Shown: in pieces, positions 44,712-53,905 of the stretch
Numbering within the stretch: position 1 is the stretch's first letter
Layout of the letters: the number at the start of each line of letters is the position of its first letter
Assembly (NCBI RefSeq): GCF_015594545.1
Contig: NZ_JADIIO010000001.1
Span: 2,478,725 to 2,542,724 of the forward strand
Source of the DNA: Staphylococcus durrellii
GTDB taxonomy: Bacteria; Bacillota; Bacilli; Staphylococcales; Staphylococcaceae
Length of the DNA: 64,000 bases
Reading direction: 5' to 3'
Notes under the pieces: generated by a model
The model's database searches: none
Told to the model about the DNA's origin: nothing
What the model saw: the letters and a program-made list of their open reading frames with translations, nothing else
Position numbers and translations under genes: made by a program

Positions 44712-44750
44712 ATAATTTTTTGTAGTAATATAGTAGCAAGAGGTGAAATT

Positions 44751-45365
44751 ATGCATAACAATGATGAATTAACGCTGTATCAAATAATCAGAAATGACAT
44801 TATTTCTGGAGAATTAAAACCCGCAGAAAAAATAACAGAAATTAAGTTAGCCAAAAAATATAACGTTAGTAGGACGCCTGTCAGAGAGGTCATTAAACAG
44901 TTAGAATTAGAATATTTTATTAAAGACTCTTATATTTTTATCCCAACTACAGAAGAATATAGAAATATATTTGAAATGCGTATTTTATTTGAAACATATG
45001 CATTAGAGAAGGCAGGAATCATTTTCACAAATACTGATTTAGCAGAATTGAAAAGCTATACGAAGATTGACATAGATAGCGAAGATGAAGAAAGAATTTT
45101 AGAAATTAATGACAAGTTTCATCAAAAAATAATGAGCGCTACTAACAACCCTTTTATATTAGAATCCTATCAAAAGCTAAAAAGTTTTATTTATTTGTTT
45201 AGCAAAACTGTCATTACTAAACGTCGCCCAGGATTAATAGAAGAACATGACGAAATCGTTGAGGCACTGAGCAATAGGAACATTGAAGAAGCAATATCCT
45301 TATTAGAGACACACCTCAAAAAAGACTTAGAATTTAGCCTTTACTATTTATCTTTTAAAAATTAA
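44751..45365 (+). CDS. GntR family regulator (FadR subfamily)
   Basis: The 204-residue protein has an N-terminal winged helix (LKPAEKITEIKLAKKYNVSRTPVREVIKQLE in part) and an FCD helical ligand-binding domain with the metal-ligand residues suggested by NDKFHQKIM and EEHDEIVEALSNR. It is divergent from the acid-sugar operon and shares its promoter region, so it should sense the substrate or an intermediate. AAGAGGTG precedes the ATG. Confidence 0.9.
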   Translation: MHNNDELTLYQIIRNDIISGELKPAEKITEIKLAKKYNVSRTPVREVIKQLELEYFIKDSYIFIPTTEEYRNIFEMRILFETYALEKAGIIFTNTDLAELKSYTKIDIDSEDEERILEINDKFHQKIMSATNNPFILESYQKLKSFIYLFSKTVITKRRPGLIEEHDEIVEALSNRNIEEAISLLETHLKKDLEFSLYYLSFKN

Positions 45366-45396
45366 TTACTTTACTATCCTTTATCTAAACAACTGA

Positions 45397-45440
45397 AAAA
45401 GGTCTGAACACTTATTCAACATTATTTAGACCTTTTTTTG
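45397..45440 (+). terminator. Terminator of the GntR gene
   Basis: AAAAAGGTCTGAA and TTTAGACCTTTTTTT arms around a loop, with T-run. Confidence 0.85.
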
Positions 45441-45745
45441 TATATAGTAGAACTTAACTTTCTTGATTAAGATAATTTGTAAGCAAGTTTGTATATAGCT
45501 CAATAAAAGTGCCAAATATATAATAGATTTCCGATATGTAAAATTATTTTGGAAGACGGTTAGAGGATATTTAAGTTGGAACATACATCATATGCATAAT
45601 GCATGAACATATTCTTATCACAGAATATGTAAACCAAGCTATTTTAATCAAATTTTGAGATAACTTAGTTGCGTTGTTTTGTGTCAATAACAATCGTTTA
45701 TGAAACATATTAACAAGGTAGCACCTCCGTCAGTCTAAATACAAA
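45441..45745. other. Intergenic region between GntR and sceD
   Basis: About 300 AT-rich bases. A minus-strand frame of 46 codons exists at about 45577-45712 (MFHKRLLLTQN start) but its putative ribosome-binding site is too distant, so I do not call it. Confidence 0.4.
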
Positions 45746-45776
45746 AAATCTCCCTCCATTTGATAATGGAGGGAGT
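45746..45776 (-). terminator. Terminator of sceD
   Basis: CTCCCTCCATT and AATGGAGGGAG arms; on the minus strand a six-T run follows. Confidence 0.85.
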
Positions 45777-45858
45777 ACTTATTACCTTATAAGAATTTGT
45801 TTGTGTTTTTAATTTTTGAGCTTTCCACTCAATATTTTACAGTTATACGCGGCTTAAC

Positions 45859-46572
45859 TTATGCAGTTACCCACTGTGAAGCGCCTTCTGTATCATATAA
45901 TTTCTGAGCTGCTTGGTCTTGAACTGATTCAGGTGCTTCTGTAGGAGATTTACCTTGATATTCTGAAGGTGCTACTGAATCCCATGTGCTTTGTAGGAAT
46001 TGATATTTTCCTGCTGCTCCTGATGATGCGTTAACAGCTTTTGTATCTCCACCTGATTCACGTTCTGCAATTTGTTTTAAATGACCATTTACATCACTTG
46101 ATGAACCGCTTGAACTTGCGTTTGAGCTTGCTGACTCATCAGATGAAGTTGATTGTTGTGATTGTTCTTTTTGTGGTTGCGCTTGTTGTTGTGACTGTTC
46201 TTTTTGTGGTTGTGCTTGTTGTTGTGATTGTTCTTTCTGTGGTTGTGCTTGTTGTTGTGATTGTCCACTATTTGAAGTTTGTTGTGCTTGATTTGTATCC
46301 TCTTGTGAACCATTGTTATAGCCATTATAACTCCAAGTATAGTTTGTACCATCTGACTTAAAGTTATAGTTTGTGCCATCTTGATTAAAGTTATAGTTAT
46401 ATGAACCTTTTTGAACTGGAGATTCATTTAATTGATTTGAATTAGATTGTGCTTGTTGCGCTAATTTTGATTGGTCAACATTGTTTTCTGCAGCGTTTGC
46501 TGAATGACCTGCTACTAATCCTGTAGCGCCAATACCTAAAGCTAATGTTGAAGTAATAATTGTTTTTTTCAT
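45859..46572 (-). CDS. sceD: Lytic transglycosylase SceD
   Basis: The 237-residue secreted protein has a signal peptide ending at HSANA/AENN, two YNFNQDGTNYNF-like repeats, a low-complexity linker with three 11-residue repeats (QQAQPQKEQSQ, residues 107-139), a serine-rich stretch, and a C-terminal transglycosylase domain (IAERESGGDTKAVNASSGAAGKYQF, in part) ending WVTA. SceD cleaves peptidoglycan during daughter-cell separation. The catalytic glutamate is in AERESGG. A WalR-type box lies upstream and a terminator downstream. The repeat linker is longer than in S. aureus. Confidence 0.93.
   Translation of the reverse strand: MKKTIITSTLALGIGATGLVAGHSANAAENNVDQSKLAQQAQSNSNQLNESPVQKGSYNYNFNQDGTNYNFKSDGTNYTWSYNGYNNGSQEDTNQAQQTSNSGQSQQQAQPQKEQSQQQAQPQKEQSQQQAQPQKEQSQQSTSSDESASSNASSSGSSSDVNGHLKQIAERESGGDTKAVNASSGAAGKYQFLQSTWDSVAPSEYQGKSPTEAPESVQDQAAQKLYDTEGASQWVTA
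46156..46254 (-). repeat. Three 33-base tandem repeats in sceD
   Basis: Three consecutive copies encode QQAQPQKEQSQ with only silent differences. The number is likely to vary between strains by slippage, changing linker length between the repeats and the catalytic domain. Confidence 0.85.
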
Positions 46573-47033
46573 TATTTAAATCCTCCTAATAGGTGGTTAT
46601 TACTCGTTTATTGCTATGAATTACTTAAGACATCACCCACTGTAACATGAAAAAACACTGTTTGAGTTACAGTGAAGTGAAAAAGGTATTTCATTTTTTT
46701 ACAATAATCTGCTTTCGCCTCTGCTATGTAATGTTTAAAAGTTGGGCACAAACGTTTTGAACGATGCATTGCACGTTAATGACTGTAATGTGCATGTAAT
46801 CTGCCTGTACTTAATAACGAATTTTTACGTATCATGAATAGATAACTTTGAATTAAAATTTCAAATCAAAAGCACTTAGAAGCTTATTATCCTTATATCA
46901 TCCTTTTTATGCTAGAAAACTGTAAATCTTCTTTTCTTAATTTACAATTTCGGTCTACGAAACAGCTATAACGTTATAATTTTTCTTAGGCTTGCAGACC
47001 TTTCAGACACCCATAAAAATTCGTCTTCATACA
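46573..47033. other. Long upstream region of sceD
   Basis: No gene seen. Contains a dyad ACTGTAAC / GTTACAGT at about 46637-46665 and the WalR-type box described separately. The long untranslated or regulatory region resembles that of other WalKR-controlled autolysins. Confidence 0.5.
46784..46800. promoter_or_regulatory. WalR-type box
   Basis: TGTAAT, five bases, TGTAAT: an exact match to the WalR recognition pattern. It lies about 210 bases upstream of sceD, on the strand opposite to its transcription. sceD is a known WalKR target in S. aureus; the distance and orientation make direct function here uncertain. Confidence 0.55.
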
Positions 47034-47084
47034 AAATAAGCTGCTAACTCCTCAATTTTGTAGGAGTTAGCAGCTTATTAAATA
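47034..47084. terminator. Bidirectional terminator past the GntP operon
   Basis: AATAAGCTGCTAACTCCT and AGGAGTTAGCAGCTTATT arms of 18 bases enclose a nine-base loop. It ends the GntP operon entering from the right. Confidence 0.85.
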
Positions 47085-47257
47085 CTATGATTAACTTTTA
47101 TATTTTCATGAATTCTGTATTAGCTATGACACAGTATTCAAAACCGCTTCAACTATGCATTCTTATATTTCTTCTGATTAAAGTAATAAACAATTAACAC
47201 ATCCATTAAAAGTGAATTAAAGAAAATATTGATACATCGATAGTTTTTATATCAAGT

Positions 47258-48592
47258 TTATATAAATGAATTTAAAATAAAAGCAAAGGCAAAAGCGACA
47301 AATGATAATAGTGTTTCCATTGCTGTCCAAGATTTGAAGGTTTCTTTAACATTTAATCCTAAATATTCTTTTACCATCCAGAAACCTGCATCATTAACAT
47401 GTGATAACATTAATGACCCTGCGCCGGTAGCAATAACCAATAACTCTAAATTGACGCCTGACATATGTTGTATGATAGGTGATACTATTCCCGCTGCAGT
47501 AGTTAATGCAACTGTTGCAGACCCTGTAGCAACACGTATTAACCCTGCAACTAAAAATGCTAATAGTAATGGGGAGAGCGAAAGATGTTCAGTCATTTGT
47601 GCAATCGTGTCGCCAACACCGGTTTCAATAAGTATCTCTTTAAAACCACCACCAGCACCGATAATTAGAATAATAGACCCTACCGGTAAAATACATTCTT
47701 CTACTAAATCTTTGATTACATTTTTTGACATCCCTTGTTTGAAACCTAATAAGTAAAATGCAACAAAGCATGAAATTAATAAAGCTATAACTGGACTTCC
47801 TATAAATAATAAAGTGTTTTTCAATAAATTCGGTATATCCCCAAGATACGAAGTTATTATAGATAACAACATTAACAATACAGGTAATACAATAACTAAA
47901 AATGATATTGCCACGCTTGGGAATCCATTCGTTTTATTATCTACTTTAATGATGTCTGGTGAATTTTCTGGTACTAAACGTTTACTAATAAATCTCCCAA
48001 AAATTGGTCCTGCAATAATCGCAGTAGGTAAAGCAATAATGAGTGAATAAAGTAATACTTTGCCTAAATTTGCATCGTAAATACCGATCGCAGTCATCGC
48101 TCCAGGGTGAGGGGGAACAATGCCATGAACAATTGATAAACCCGCTAATAATGGAATCGCTATAAGTAATATATTTGCTTTTGTAGTTTTATGCATTGAA
48201 ATGACAAGTGGTAATAAAATAACAATACCTACTTCAAAAAATACGGGTATACCAATGATAAAACCTGATAACATCATTGCCCAAGGTAACTTTTTATAAC
48301 CTAATGACTTCACTAGATAATCTGAAATTTGCATGCCTGCACCTGAATCAGACATTAGCTTACCTAGTATAGTTCCTAAAGCTAAGATGCCAACTAAATG
48401 CCCCAGCACATCACCAACACCTGTTTCATAAGCTTTTACAATTTTTTCAGGAGATAATCCTGCCATGATTGCTAAAAATAAACTAGCCACAGTTAAACTA
48501 ATAAATGCATGCCACTTCCACCAAGCAACGCCTAGTATGACAATACAAATTGAAAGTAACGTAATAATTAATAAATAAATGTTGGAATCCAT
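47258..48592 (-). CDS. GntP family permease of the aminosugar-acid operon
   Basis: The 444-residue membrane protein has GntP motifs (LGTILGKLMSDSGAGMQISD, IVPPHPGAMTA, GAGSLMLSHVNDAGFW). It is the last of six same-strand genes that end with sugar-acid catabolism, so it probably imports the operon substrate, most likely an N-acylated or free 2-amino-2-deoxy-gluconate type acid, by proton symport. It is clearly distinct from the permease at 40996-42363. GGGAGGAAAAC precedes the ATG. Confidence 0.88.
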   Translation of the reverse strand: MDSNIYLLIITLLSICIVILGVAWWKWHAFISLTVASLFLAIMAGLSPEKIVKAYETGVGDVLGHLVGILALGTILGKLMSDSGAGMQISDYLVKSLGYKKLPWAMMLSGFIIGIPVFFEVGIVILLPLVISMHKTTKANILLIAIPLLAGLSIVHGIVPPHPGAMTAIGIYDANLGKVLLYSLIIALPTAIIAGPIFGRFISKRLVPENSPDIIKVDNKTNGFPSVAISFLVIVLPVLLMLLSIITSYLGDIPNLLKNTLLFIGSPVIALLISCFVAFYLLGFKQGMSKNVIKDLVEECILPVGSIILIIGAGGGFKEILIETGVGDTIAQMTEHLSLSPLLLAFLVAGLIRVATGSATVALTTAAGIVSPIIQHMSGVNLELLVIATGAGSLMLSHVNDAGFWMVKEYLGLNVKETFKSWTAMETLLSFVAFAFAFILNSFI

Positions 48593-48643
48593 GTTTTCCT
48601 CCCATTAATGAAGGCGCTACCAAAAGATTCGAAAAATTTCACA

Positions 48644-49369
48644 TCAGTATTTTATACTGATGCTATATTTTTCAAGTTTACTATTGTAATAGCCAATACT
48701 ATACTCAATCACTTCACCTGATACTGCATAACTCTGTCTCTCTCTAATGAGCAACGGTTCTGACAGATTAAGATTTAATTGTATTGAAGCTTCTTCATCA
48801 AAACCAACAGAAAAATTATCTTCAATATTTTGTATTTCCATCTTCTCTTCTTCTAGAATCTTATATATTGATAAATCATTGTTCTGCTTTAATTCATCGT
48901 ATTTATTTAAATTCTTCAATGAATAGGGTAAGTAGTGATGAAATAGTATATATGGCTGATGATTTAATAAATACACTCTTGTTATCTTATAAGATTTGGC
49001 GCCAAACATTTGAAATAATTGACTTTTTTCTTCATGTGTCACTATCGTAATATCTTTAATATGTTTTTGAATTTTATTGCCTTGTTCTACAAGTTTTTCT
49101 GTGAAATTTTTATTGTTTGTGATGTTGTTAATCTGTTTATGATTTATTACCGTTGTTCCTTTTCCACTTTTCTTTTCCAGATAGCCCAAGTTTACTAATT
49201 CTTTAATTGCAGCTCTTACAGTCACTTTACTGACATCAAACTCTTTTTCGAACTCTATCTCTGTAGGTATATAATTTCCAACGGTATATATCCCATGGAT
49301 AATTCTATCTTCAATAATTTGTTTTATTTGTAAATATAATGGTCCTTTTGCTGATGATAATTTCGTCAT
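48644..49369 (-). CDS. GntR family regulator (HutC/UTRA subfamily)
   Basis: The 241-residue regulator has an N-terminal winged helix (YLQIKQIIEDRIIHGIYTVGNYIPTE in part, EFDVSKVTVRAAIKELVNLGYL) and a UTRA ligand domain (KITRVYLLNHQPYILFHHYLP, VSGEVIEYSIGYYNS). HutC-type regulators usually bind phosphorylated sugars or amino sugars and release their operators. It is in the middle of the operon, so likely autoregulated through the repeated dyads upstream of the first gene (53346-53385). Confidence 0.9.
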   Translation of the reverse strand: MTKLSSAKGPLYLQIKQIIEDRIIHGIYTVGNYIPTEIEFEKEFDVSKVTVRAAIKELVNLGYLEKKSGKGTTVINHKQINNITNNKNFTEKLVEQGNKIQKHIKDITIVTHEEKSQLFQMFGAKSYKITRVYLLNHQPYILFHHYLPYSLKNLNKYDELKQNNDLSIYKILEEEKMEIQNIEDNFSVGFDEEASIQLNLNLSEPLLIRERQSYAVSGEVIEYSIGYYNSKLEKYSISIKY

Positions 49370-49376
49370 AAATCAA

Positions 49377-50393
49377 TTACCTCTCAATATCATTTTTATC
49401 ATTATTTATAACTTTTATTATATCATCAGTATCAAACAATGGTGTATCTCCGGAAATTGTATGTGCTAACACACAAGAAGCAGTTGAAAATGTCACAGTA
49501 TCCTGAGGATTCATATCTGAGAGTTCACCATGAATAATGCCACAAGTATAAGCATCACCAGTACCAATTCTATCTAAGATATCAAAATCAAATTCTTTAG
49601 AGTAATACATATTACCATCGTCATATAAGTAACCTTTAATAGTATTATGATTGCTTCCTTGTACAGTTCGAATCGTCCCTGCAATCTTTTTTATATTATA
49701 TTTACGTGCTACCCAGGGTAATAAATCTTCTAATTTTTCTTCTTTTGTCTCTTTATTCGTTGATAATCCCAAGGTTTGAATAGCATCTTTTTCACTCATT
49801 ATAACGATGTCTGCTTCTGATAAAATAGTTTCATAGTATGGTTTAGCAAGTTGATTCCCATTTTCTCCCCATAGTGAAGGTCTAAAATTACAATCAAAAA
49901 CTACTTTAACATTACTTTCCTTTGCTAATTTCACCAGTTTTAAAACGTTATCTCGTGTTAACTGATTCATGGCTAATGTGATACCGCATATATGCAAAAC
50001 ATCAACTTCTTTTAATGATTGTAGCAAGTTAAATTTTGAAATATCAGTAACATTAAAACTACTTTGTTGTCTATTGGTATACGTCACATTGCTTGGACGA
50101 TTACCAAACCCTTTTTCTAAAAAATACATGCCTAAATTGTTATCGTTTTTAATTACTAAATTACTTTGAATCCCTAACCTACGTATTGCGCCAATAGCGG
50201 ATGACCCAATTGAATTATCTGGTACAGCACTAATTAAGCTAGAAGTATATCCAAATTGTGATAACAACCCAGCAACATTGACTCCCGTACCAGTAAACGA
50301 ATATTTCAAATCTTCTGCTTGTCTTAACAAGAGATTATCAGGCACTTCCAAACGCATCATTATTTCTCCGTATGCTACAATATGTTTATTCAT
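49377..50393 (-). CDS. kdgK: PfkB-family sugar kinase, probable 2-keto-3-deoxygluconate kinase
   Basis: The 338-residue ribokinase-fold protein has the N-terminal AYGEIMMRLEVP, substrate-lid region FTGTGVNVAGLLSQFG, and the C-terminal anion-hole motif DRIGTGDAYTCGIIHG with catalytic aspartate. It resembles KdgK, which makes 2-keto-3-deoxy-6-phosphogluconate from ATP and KDG. This assignment is supported by the adjacent KDPG-type aldolase gene, which it overlaps by eight bases. I chose the ATG at 50393 (MNKHIVAYGE); a start three codons upstream is possible. Confidence 0.85.
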   Translation of the reverse strand: MNKHIVAYGEIMMRLEVPDNLLLRQAEDLKYSFTGTGVNVAGLLSQFGYTSSLISAVPDNSIGSSAIGAIRRLGIQSNLVIKNDNNLGMYFLEKGFGNRPSNVTYTNRQQSSFNVTDISKFNLLQSLKEVDVLHICGITLAMNQLTRDNVLKLVKLAKESNVKVVFDCNFRPSLWGENGNQLAKPYYETILSEADIVIMSEKDAIQTLGLSTNKETKEEKLEDLLPWVARKYNIKKIAGTIRTVQGSNHNTIKGYLYDDGNMYYSKEFDFDILDRIGTGDAYTCGIIHGELSDMNPQDTVTFSTASCVLAHTISGDTPLFDTDDIIKVINNDKNDIER

Positions 50394-51135
50394 ATTGATC
50401 AACTAGTTTTTTCATTTTATAAGCTAACCATTCTACATCTTCAATACGAGTTAAACCTGTCTCCTTATCAATAATAGAAGAGTAGACATGCGGTATAATT
50501 TTTGGCACATGATTATCTAAAGCAATTTTTAGAATTTCTTCAAAATTTTCCTTGGTAATACCCCCTGTAGGCTCTAAGCCGAAATTCATAGCCCCACATG
50601 CTTCAGCCACAGCTTTATATTCCTCGATTGTATCTAGACCGCTCATTGGGAAGAATTTAATAGAATCTCCACCCATGTCTTTGATTAAATTAATAGCAGC
50701 TGTTATTGGTATAATTGCTTTTTCAGAACCTTCACTACTTATTGGACCTGTGGAAATATTGACATAGCCTACTCTACCTGTAGGTGATACTAAAGCGTTA
50801 ACCCAAGATGCCTCATGCGCATTAGCTGTTGTTTGCCCTACGCTTGTAAATACTTGATTAATATGTGAACCTTGATAATCTTTAGCAATATCTGATACCA
50901 CTTGTGCTTGTCTATTATCACCAGCGCCTAATCCAATCGATATTGCATCGTCAACATGTGCACCAAAGTCACGCATACTAGTTACCGCATCTTTGACAGT
51001 GTCATAATCTTTTGATAATACGCCAATAACTACATTTTTATTTGCAGCTTCATATACATCTTTAATATTTTGTTCACCTTTAGCTAATACATTAAGTGTC
51101 GCTCTATTTTTATAAAATCTTTCTAATATCTTCAT
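50386..51135 (-). CDS. dgaF: KDPG aldolase, DgaF family
   Basis: The 249-residue protein matches DgaF-type 2-dehydro-3-deoxyphosphogluconate aldolases: FYKNRATLNVLAKGEQNIKD, GLGAGDNRQA, the Schiff-base lysine region GGDSIKFFPMSGL and the phosphate-binding EPTGGITKENF. It would split KDPG into pyruvate and glyceraldehyde 3-phosphate. In Salmonella dgaF lies beside dgaE in the D-glucosaminate operon, and the same pair is seen here (stop and start overlap by one base). Confidence 0.88.
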   Translation of the reverse strand: MKILERFYKNRATLNVLAKGEQNIKDVYEAANKNVVIGVLSKDYDTVKDAVTSMRDFGAHVDDAISIGLGAGDNRQAQVVSDIAKDYQGSHINQVFTSVGQTTANAHEASWVNALVSPTGRVGYVNISTGPISSEGSEKAIIPITAAINLIKDMGGDSIKFFPMSGLDTIEEYKAVAEACGAMNFGLEPTGGITKENFEEILKIALDNHVPKIIPHVYSSIIDKETGLTRIEDVEWLAYKMKKLVDQYE

Positions 51136-52241
51136 TAAATTTTACCCTCCACGATTTGAGTAATAGTTTTATATATTATCTCCATTTCACCGTTCTTTAA
51201 TGGTCTAGGATCTATATCAAAGAATCCTTGTTTAACACCATAATCACGTGTATAAATAGCAATATCGGCCGACTTTAGTTTCTCAACAAATAACTCTGCA
51301 GTTAAATTTAAAATTGATGAATCCACATATACACGTGTTCTATATATTTCTCTACCTGCTTCATCCTGTACGATTTCTAACTTAATACCTTGATAGTTAT
51401 TAATTGCTTCTAATTTTTGTAGCTCTTGCTTTTCATTTTCAGAATTGTCCACTTTCTCAAAATATTCATCTAAAGCTTGTAATAACCCAAAAGTTGATTC
51501 TTTACCTACTTTCATACTTCTTCCTATAAAATGTAATTGCATTTTTGTAGCTTCAACAAATGTTTTTTTACCGGCAACTATGCCAGTTGTAGGACCTTGT
51601 ATTGCTTTAGAACCACTGAAGATAGCTATATCTGAGCACTGTATATATTTTTCCAAATCTTCTTCTGCAGCTGCGTCGACAATAAATGGAATGTTATTTT
51701 TATGCGCTACTTCATATACTTCTTCTACAGATGCCATATTTTTTTGAACAGCATGATGTGACTTCACATAAAGAATAGCTGCTGTATTTTCATTAATGGC
51801 TTCTTCTATATGTTTGTTTTTCCCTTCATTTGCGTAACCCACTTCAACTACTGAACCCCCGCCTAAATAAATCATGGTTTCTATGGGAGCCCCATATTGA
51901 ACATTATGTCCCTTAAATAAAATCACTTCATTTTTATCAATTTTATCATTATGCAATCTTTGACTTTTACGCTCATTTCCTCCTGTGATGACACCAGCAA
52001 TTGATAATGCTATGCCACTTGAAGCAGAGTTTACAACCACAGCATCTTCTGCATTAATCTTATTCGCGATATATGCGCCAGATTTATCAACTAAATCTGC
52101 CATCTCTACGTAATTTTGTCCACCAAATTTCATCGCGTCCATTACTGAATCTGTTGGTGAGGAAACGCCGAGAATACTCATTCTCCCACTCGCATTAATC
52201 ACTTGTTTCAACCCATATTTATAATTTAATGAATTTTCCAT
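51135..52241 (-). CDS. dgaE: PLP-dependent ammonia-lyase, DgaE family
   Basis: The 368-residue SelA-like pyridoxal-phosphate protein has the cofactor-binding features VVNSASSGIALS, FIVDAAAEEDLEKY and the lysine in FSGSKAIQGPTTG. DgaE of Salmonella removes ammonia from D-glucosaminate 6-phosphate to give KDPG. Here a KDG kinase is encoded downstream, so the lyase may act on the unphosphorylated aminosugar acid and give KDG. The start overlaps the upstream amidohydrolase gene by 23 bases, indicating tight coupling. Confidence 0.86.
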   Translation of the reverse strand: MENSLNYKYGLKQVINASGRMSILGVSSPTDSVMDAMKFGGQNYVEMADLVDKSGAYIANKINAEDAVVVNSASSGIALSIAGVITGGNERKSQRLHNDKIDKNEVILFKGHNVQYGAPIETMIYLGGGSVVEVGYANEGKNKHIEEAINENTAAILYVKSHHAVQKNMASVEEVYEVAHKNNIPFIVDAAAEEDLEKYIQCSDIAIFSGSKAIQGPTTGIVAGKKTFVEATKMQLHFIGRSMKVGKESTFGLLQALDEYFEKVDNSENEKQELQKLEAINNYQGIKLEIVQDEAGREIYRTRVYVDSSILNLTAELFVEKLKSADIAIYTRDYGVKQGFFDIDPRPLKNGEMEIIYKTITQIVEGKI

Positions 52242-53319
52242 TTGCTACTACGCCTCTTTCTTTAATAATTTGATTACTTTTAACAGTTTGTTTCGACGAA
52301 TCAATAAGCATTTGCTCTTCTTCAACCACGTCAAATATAGTTAGATTCGCTATACTACCCTCTCTAAATTCTGCTAATTTAGGTTTATTAATAATTTCTG
52401 CGGGTTTTTGCGTTACTGCGTCTATAATTTCTTTTAACGTATATCCTAAATATAAAAATTTAGATAATACATTCGCTAAACTATATACTGGTCCTTCTAC
52501 TCTATTCTTTTTATAAATATCCGTACTTATCGAATCAAAATGAATATTAGCATTTCGTGCTTGTTTTGCTACCTCAAATGAAAAACTGGCATTACCATGA
52601 CCAACGTCTAAATTAACACCTCGGTTAATCGCTTCTGTCAATATTTTCAAAGGTCCACCGTTATCATCAAACAGGTTATTATCTTTGCCATTTAAGAAAT
52701 GGGTAATTACATCTCCTTTTCGTAATAAAGGTATTACCTCCTGGATTTTTGGTGGAGCAGAACCAATATGAGTCATAATAGGTAATTTCAACTGTTCACT
52801 AATTGCTACAGCTTTTTCCAAAGGTATCGTGCCATTACCTTTTACAACACTACTACTTATGCGTGATTTTAAACCAATAACCATATCTTTATACTGGTGT
52901 GCGGCGGCAATACATTGTTGTTGATCTATCCAAGTTAAATTAGATAGTTCATCAATTCTTTCAAGCCCTATTTTTGATATATTTAAAAATGAGAATACAT
53001 TTGTCTCACTAGTTAACGCCCGATTATATAATTCATCGATTCTATCTGCACCACAACTTCCAGCATCAACAATTGTAGTGACACCTTGTTTCACTCCTAT
53101 CTCATCAATCTCGTCTCCATATGGACTAAAATCCGAAAATGCATGTACATGTAAATCAATCCACCCGGTTGATAAATAAGAATTTGACCCATCAAAAAGT
53201 ATGGGTCCCTCTAACGTTTCGTGCTCTCCAATCGTTTTAATTATGCCTTCTTCAAGAAAAATATCGATACGTTCATTGTTTACTGTGGAGATATTTTTTA
53301 TTATTCCTGTACTTTTCAC
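52219..53319 (-). CDS. Amidohydrolase/deacetylase family metallohydrolase
   Basis: The 366-residue TIM-barrel amidohydrolase has the HxH metal motif in GWIDLHVHAFSDFSPYG, further ligands in IMTHIGSAPP and DVGHGNASFSF, and a C-terminal DVVEEEQMLIDSS domain. It belongs to the EF_0837/AHA_3915-type dihydroorotase-like group that often co-occurs with dgaE and dgaF. As first gene of the operon it would remove an acyl group from the imported amide before the lyase acts. The true acyl substrate is unknown. Confidence 0.85.
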   Translation of the reverse strand: MKSTGIIKNISTVNNERIDIFLEEGIIKTIGEHETLEGPILFDGSNSYLSTGWIDLHVHAFSDFSPYGDEIDEIGVKQGVTTIVDAGSCGADRIDELYNRALTSETNVFSFLNISKIGLERIDELSNLTWIDQQQCIAAAHQYKDMVIGLKSRISSSVVKGNGTIPLEKAVAISEQLKLPIMTHIGSAPPKIQEVIPLLRKGDVITHFLNGKDNNLFDDNGGPLKILTEAINRGVNLDVGHGNASFSFEVAKQARNANIHFDSISTDIYKKNRVEGPVYSLANVLSKFLYLGYTLKEIIDAVTQKPAEIINKPKLAEFREGSIANLTIFDVVEEEQMLIDSSKQTVKSNQIIKERGVVANGKFIKL

Positions 53320-53345
53320 ATTATCTCACCTCTCGAAAAGATTAT

Positions 53346-53385
53346 AACATTATAATGTTTGTAAGCGCAATCATTATAATGTTTG
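53346..53385 (-). promoter_or_regulatory. Paired dyads upstream of the aminosugar-acid operon
   Basis: CATTATAATGTTTG occurs at 53348-53361 and again at 53372-53385, each with the palindromic core CATTATAATG, spaced 24 bases start to start. They lie 25-65 bases before the first gene and are likely operators of the GntR/UTRA regulator. Confidence 0.7.
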
Positions 53386-53579
53386 TTTAAAATGTAATAC
53401 GTAAACAATAACCTAAATTATTCACTCTCCGTATTTTTTATTCTAATTGAAGTCATTCATAATAAATGAATTTTAGGTACATTCATTAGATGGAAACAAT
53501 ATACTTATGATTAGCTGAAACCTCTTCCCCATTTGAGAAAACAGAAAGTAAGATGTTATTTATATTATGATATACAAAT

Positions 53580-53624
53580 AACGCCCTCTGATAAGACATT
53601 AAACTTATGCTTATCAGAGGGCGT
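53580..53624. terminator. Strong hairpin upstream of the operon promoter
   Basis: ACGCCCTCTGATAAG and CTTATCAGAGGGCGT arms of 15 bases around a loop of about 14 bases, followed by ACTTTATG. It ends transcription coming from the AraC gene on the minus strand. Confidence 0.8.
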
Positions 53625-53905
53625 ACTTTATGTCATAATCTTTGAGCAATCTATTATGACAGCATGAAATGCTAATAGGTTTAAATTTAATTTTCGGCAA
53701 TAATCATTGAACTTTCGATTTTTGTATTAATTGAGTAATGTGGAAAGTAAATATAAATACAATGATCAGCCAAATATAATCATTTTCATAATATTAGTTG
53801 TCAGACTAAATAATGTACCTAATAGCATAGCAGATGAAGAAAATATTAAAGAAACAACAAATATCAATATTTGAAACCATAAACAAAAATACTTAAAACT
53901 AATTA

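Noticed and set aside
45577..45712. 46-codon minus-strand peptide starting MFHKRLLL
   Set aside because: The GGAGGTG upstream is about 15 bases away, too far, and no homology is evident.
46041..46361. Long valine- and leucine-rich plus-strand frame opposite sceD
   Set aside because: It arises from the complement of the glutamine-rich repeats; no start signals.
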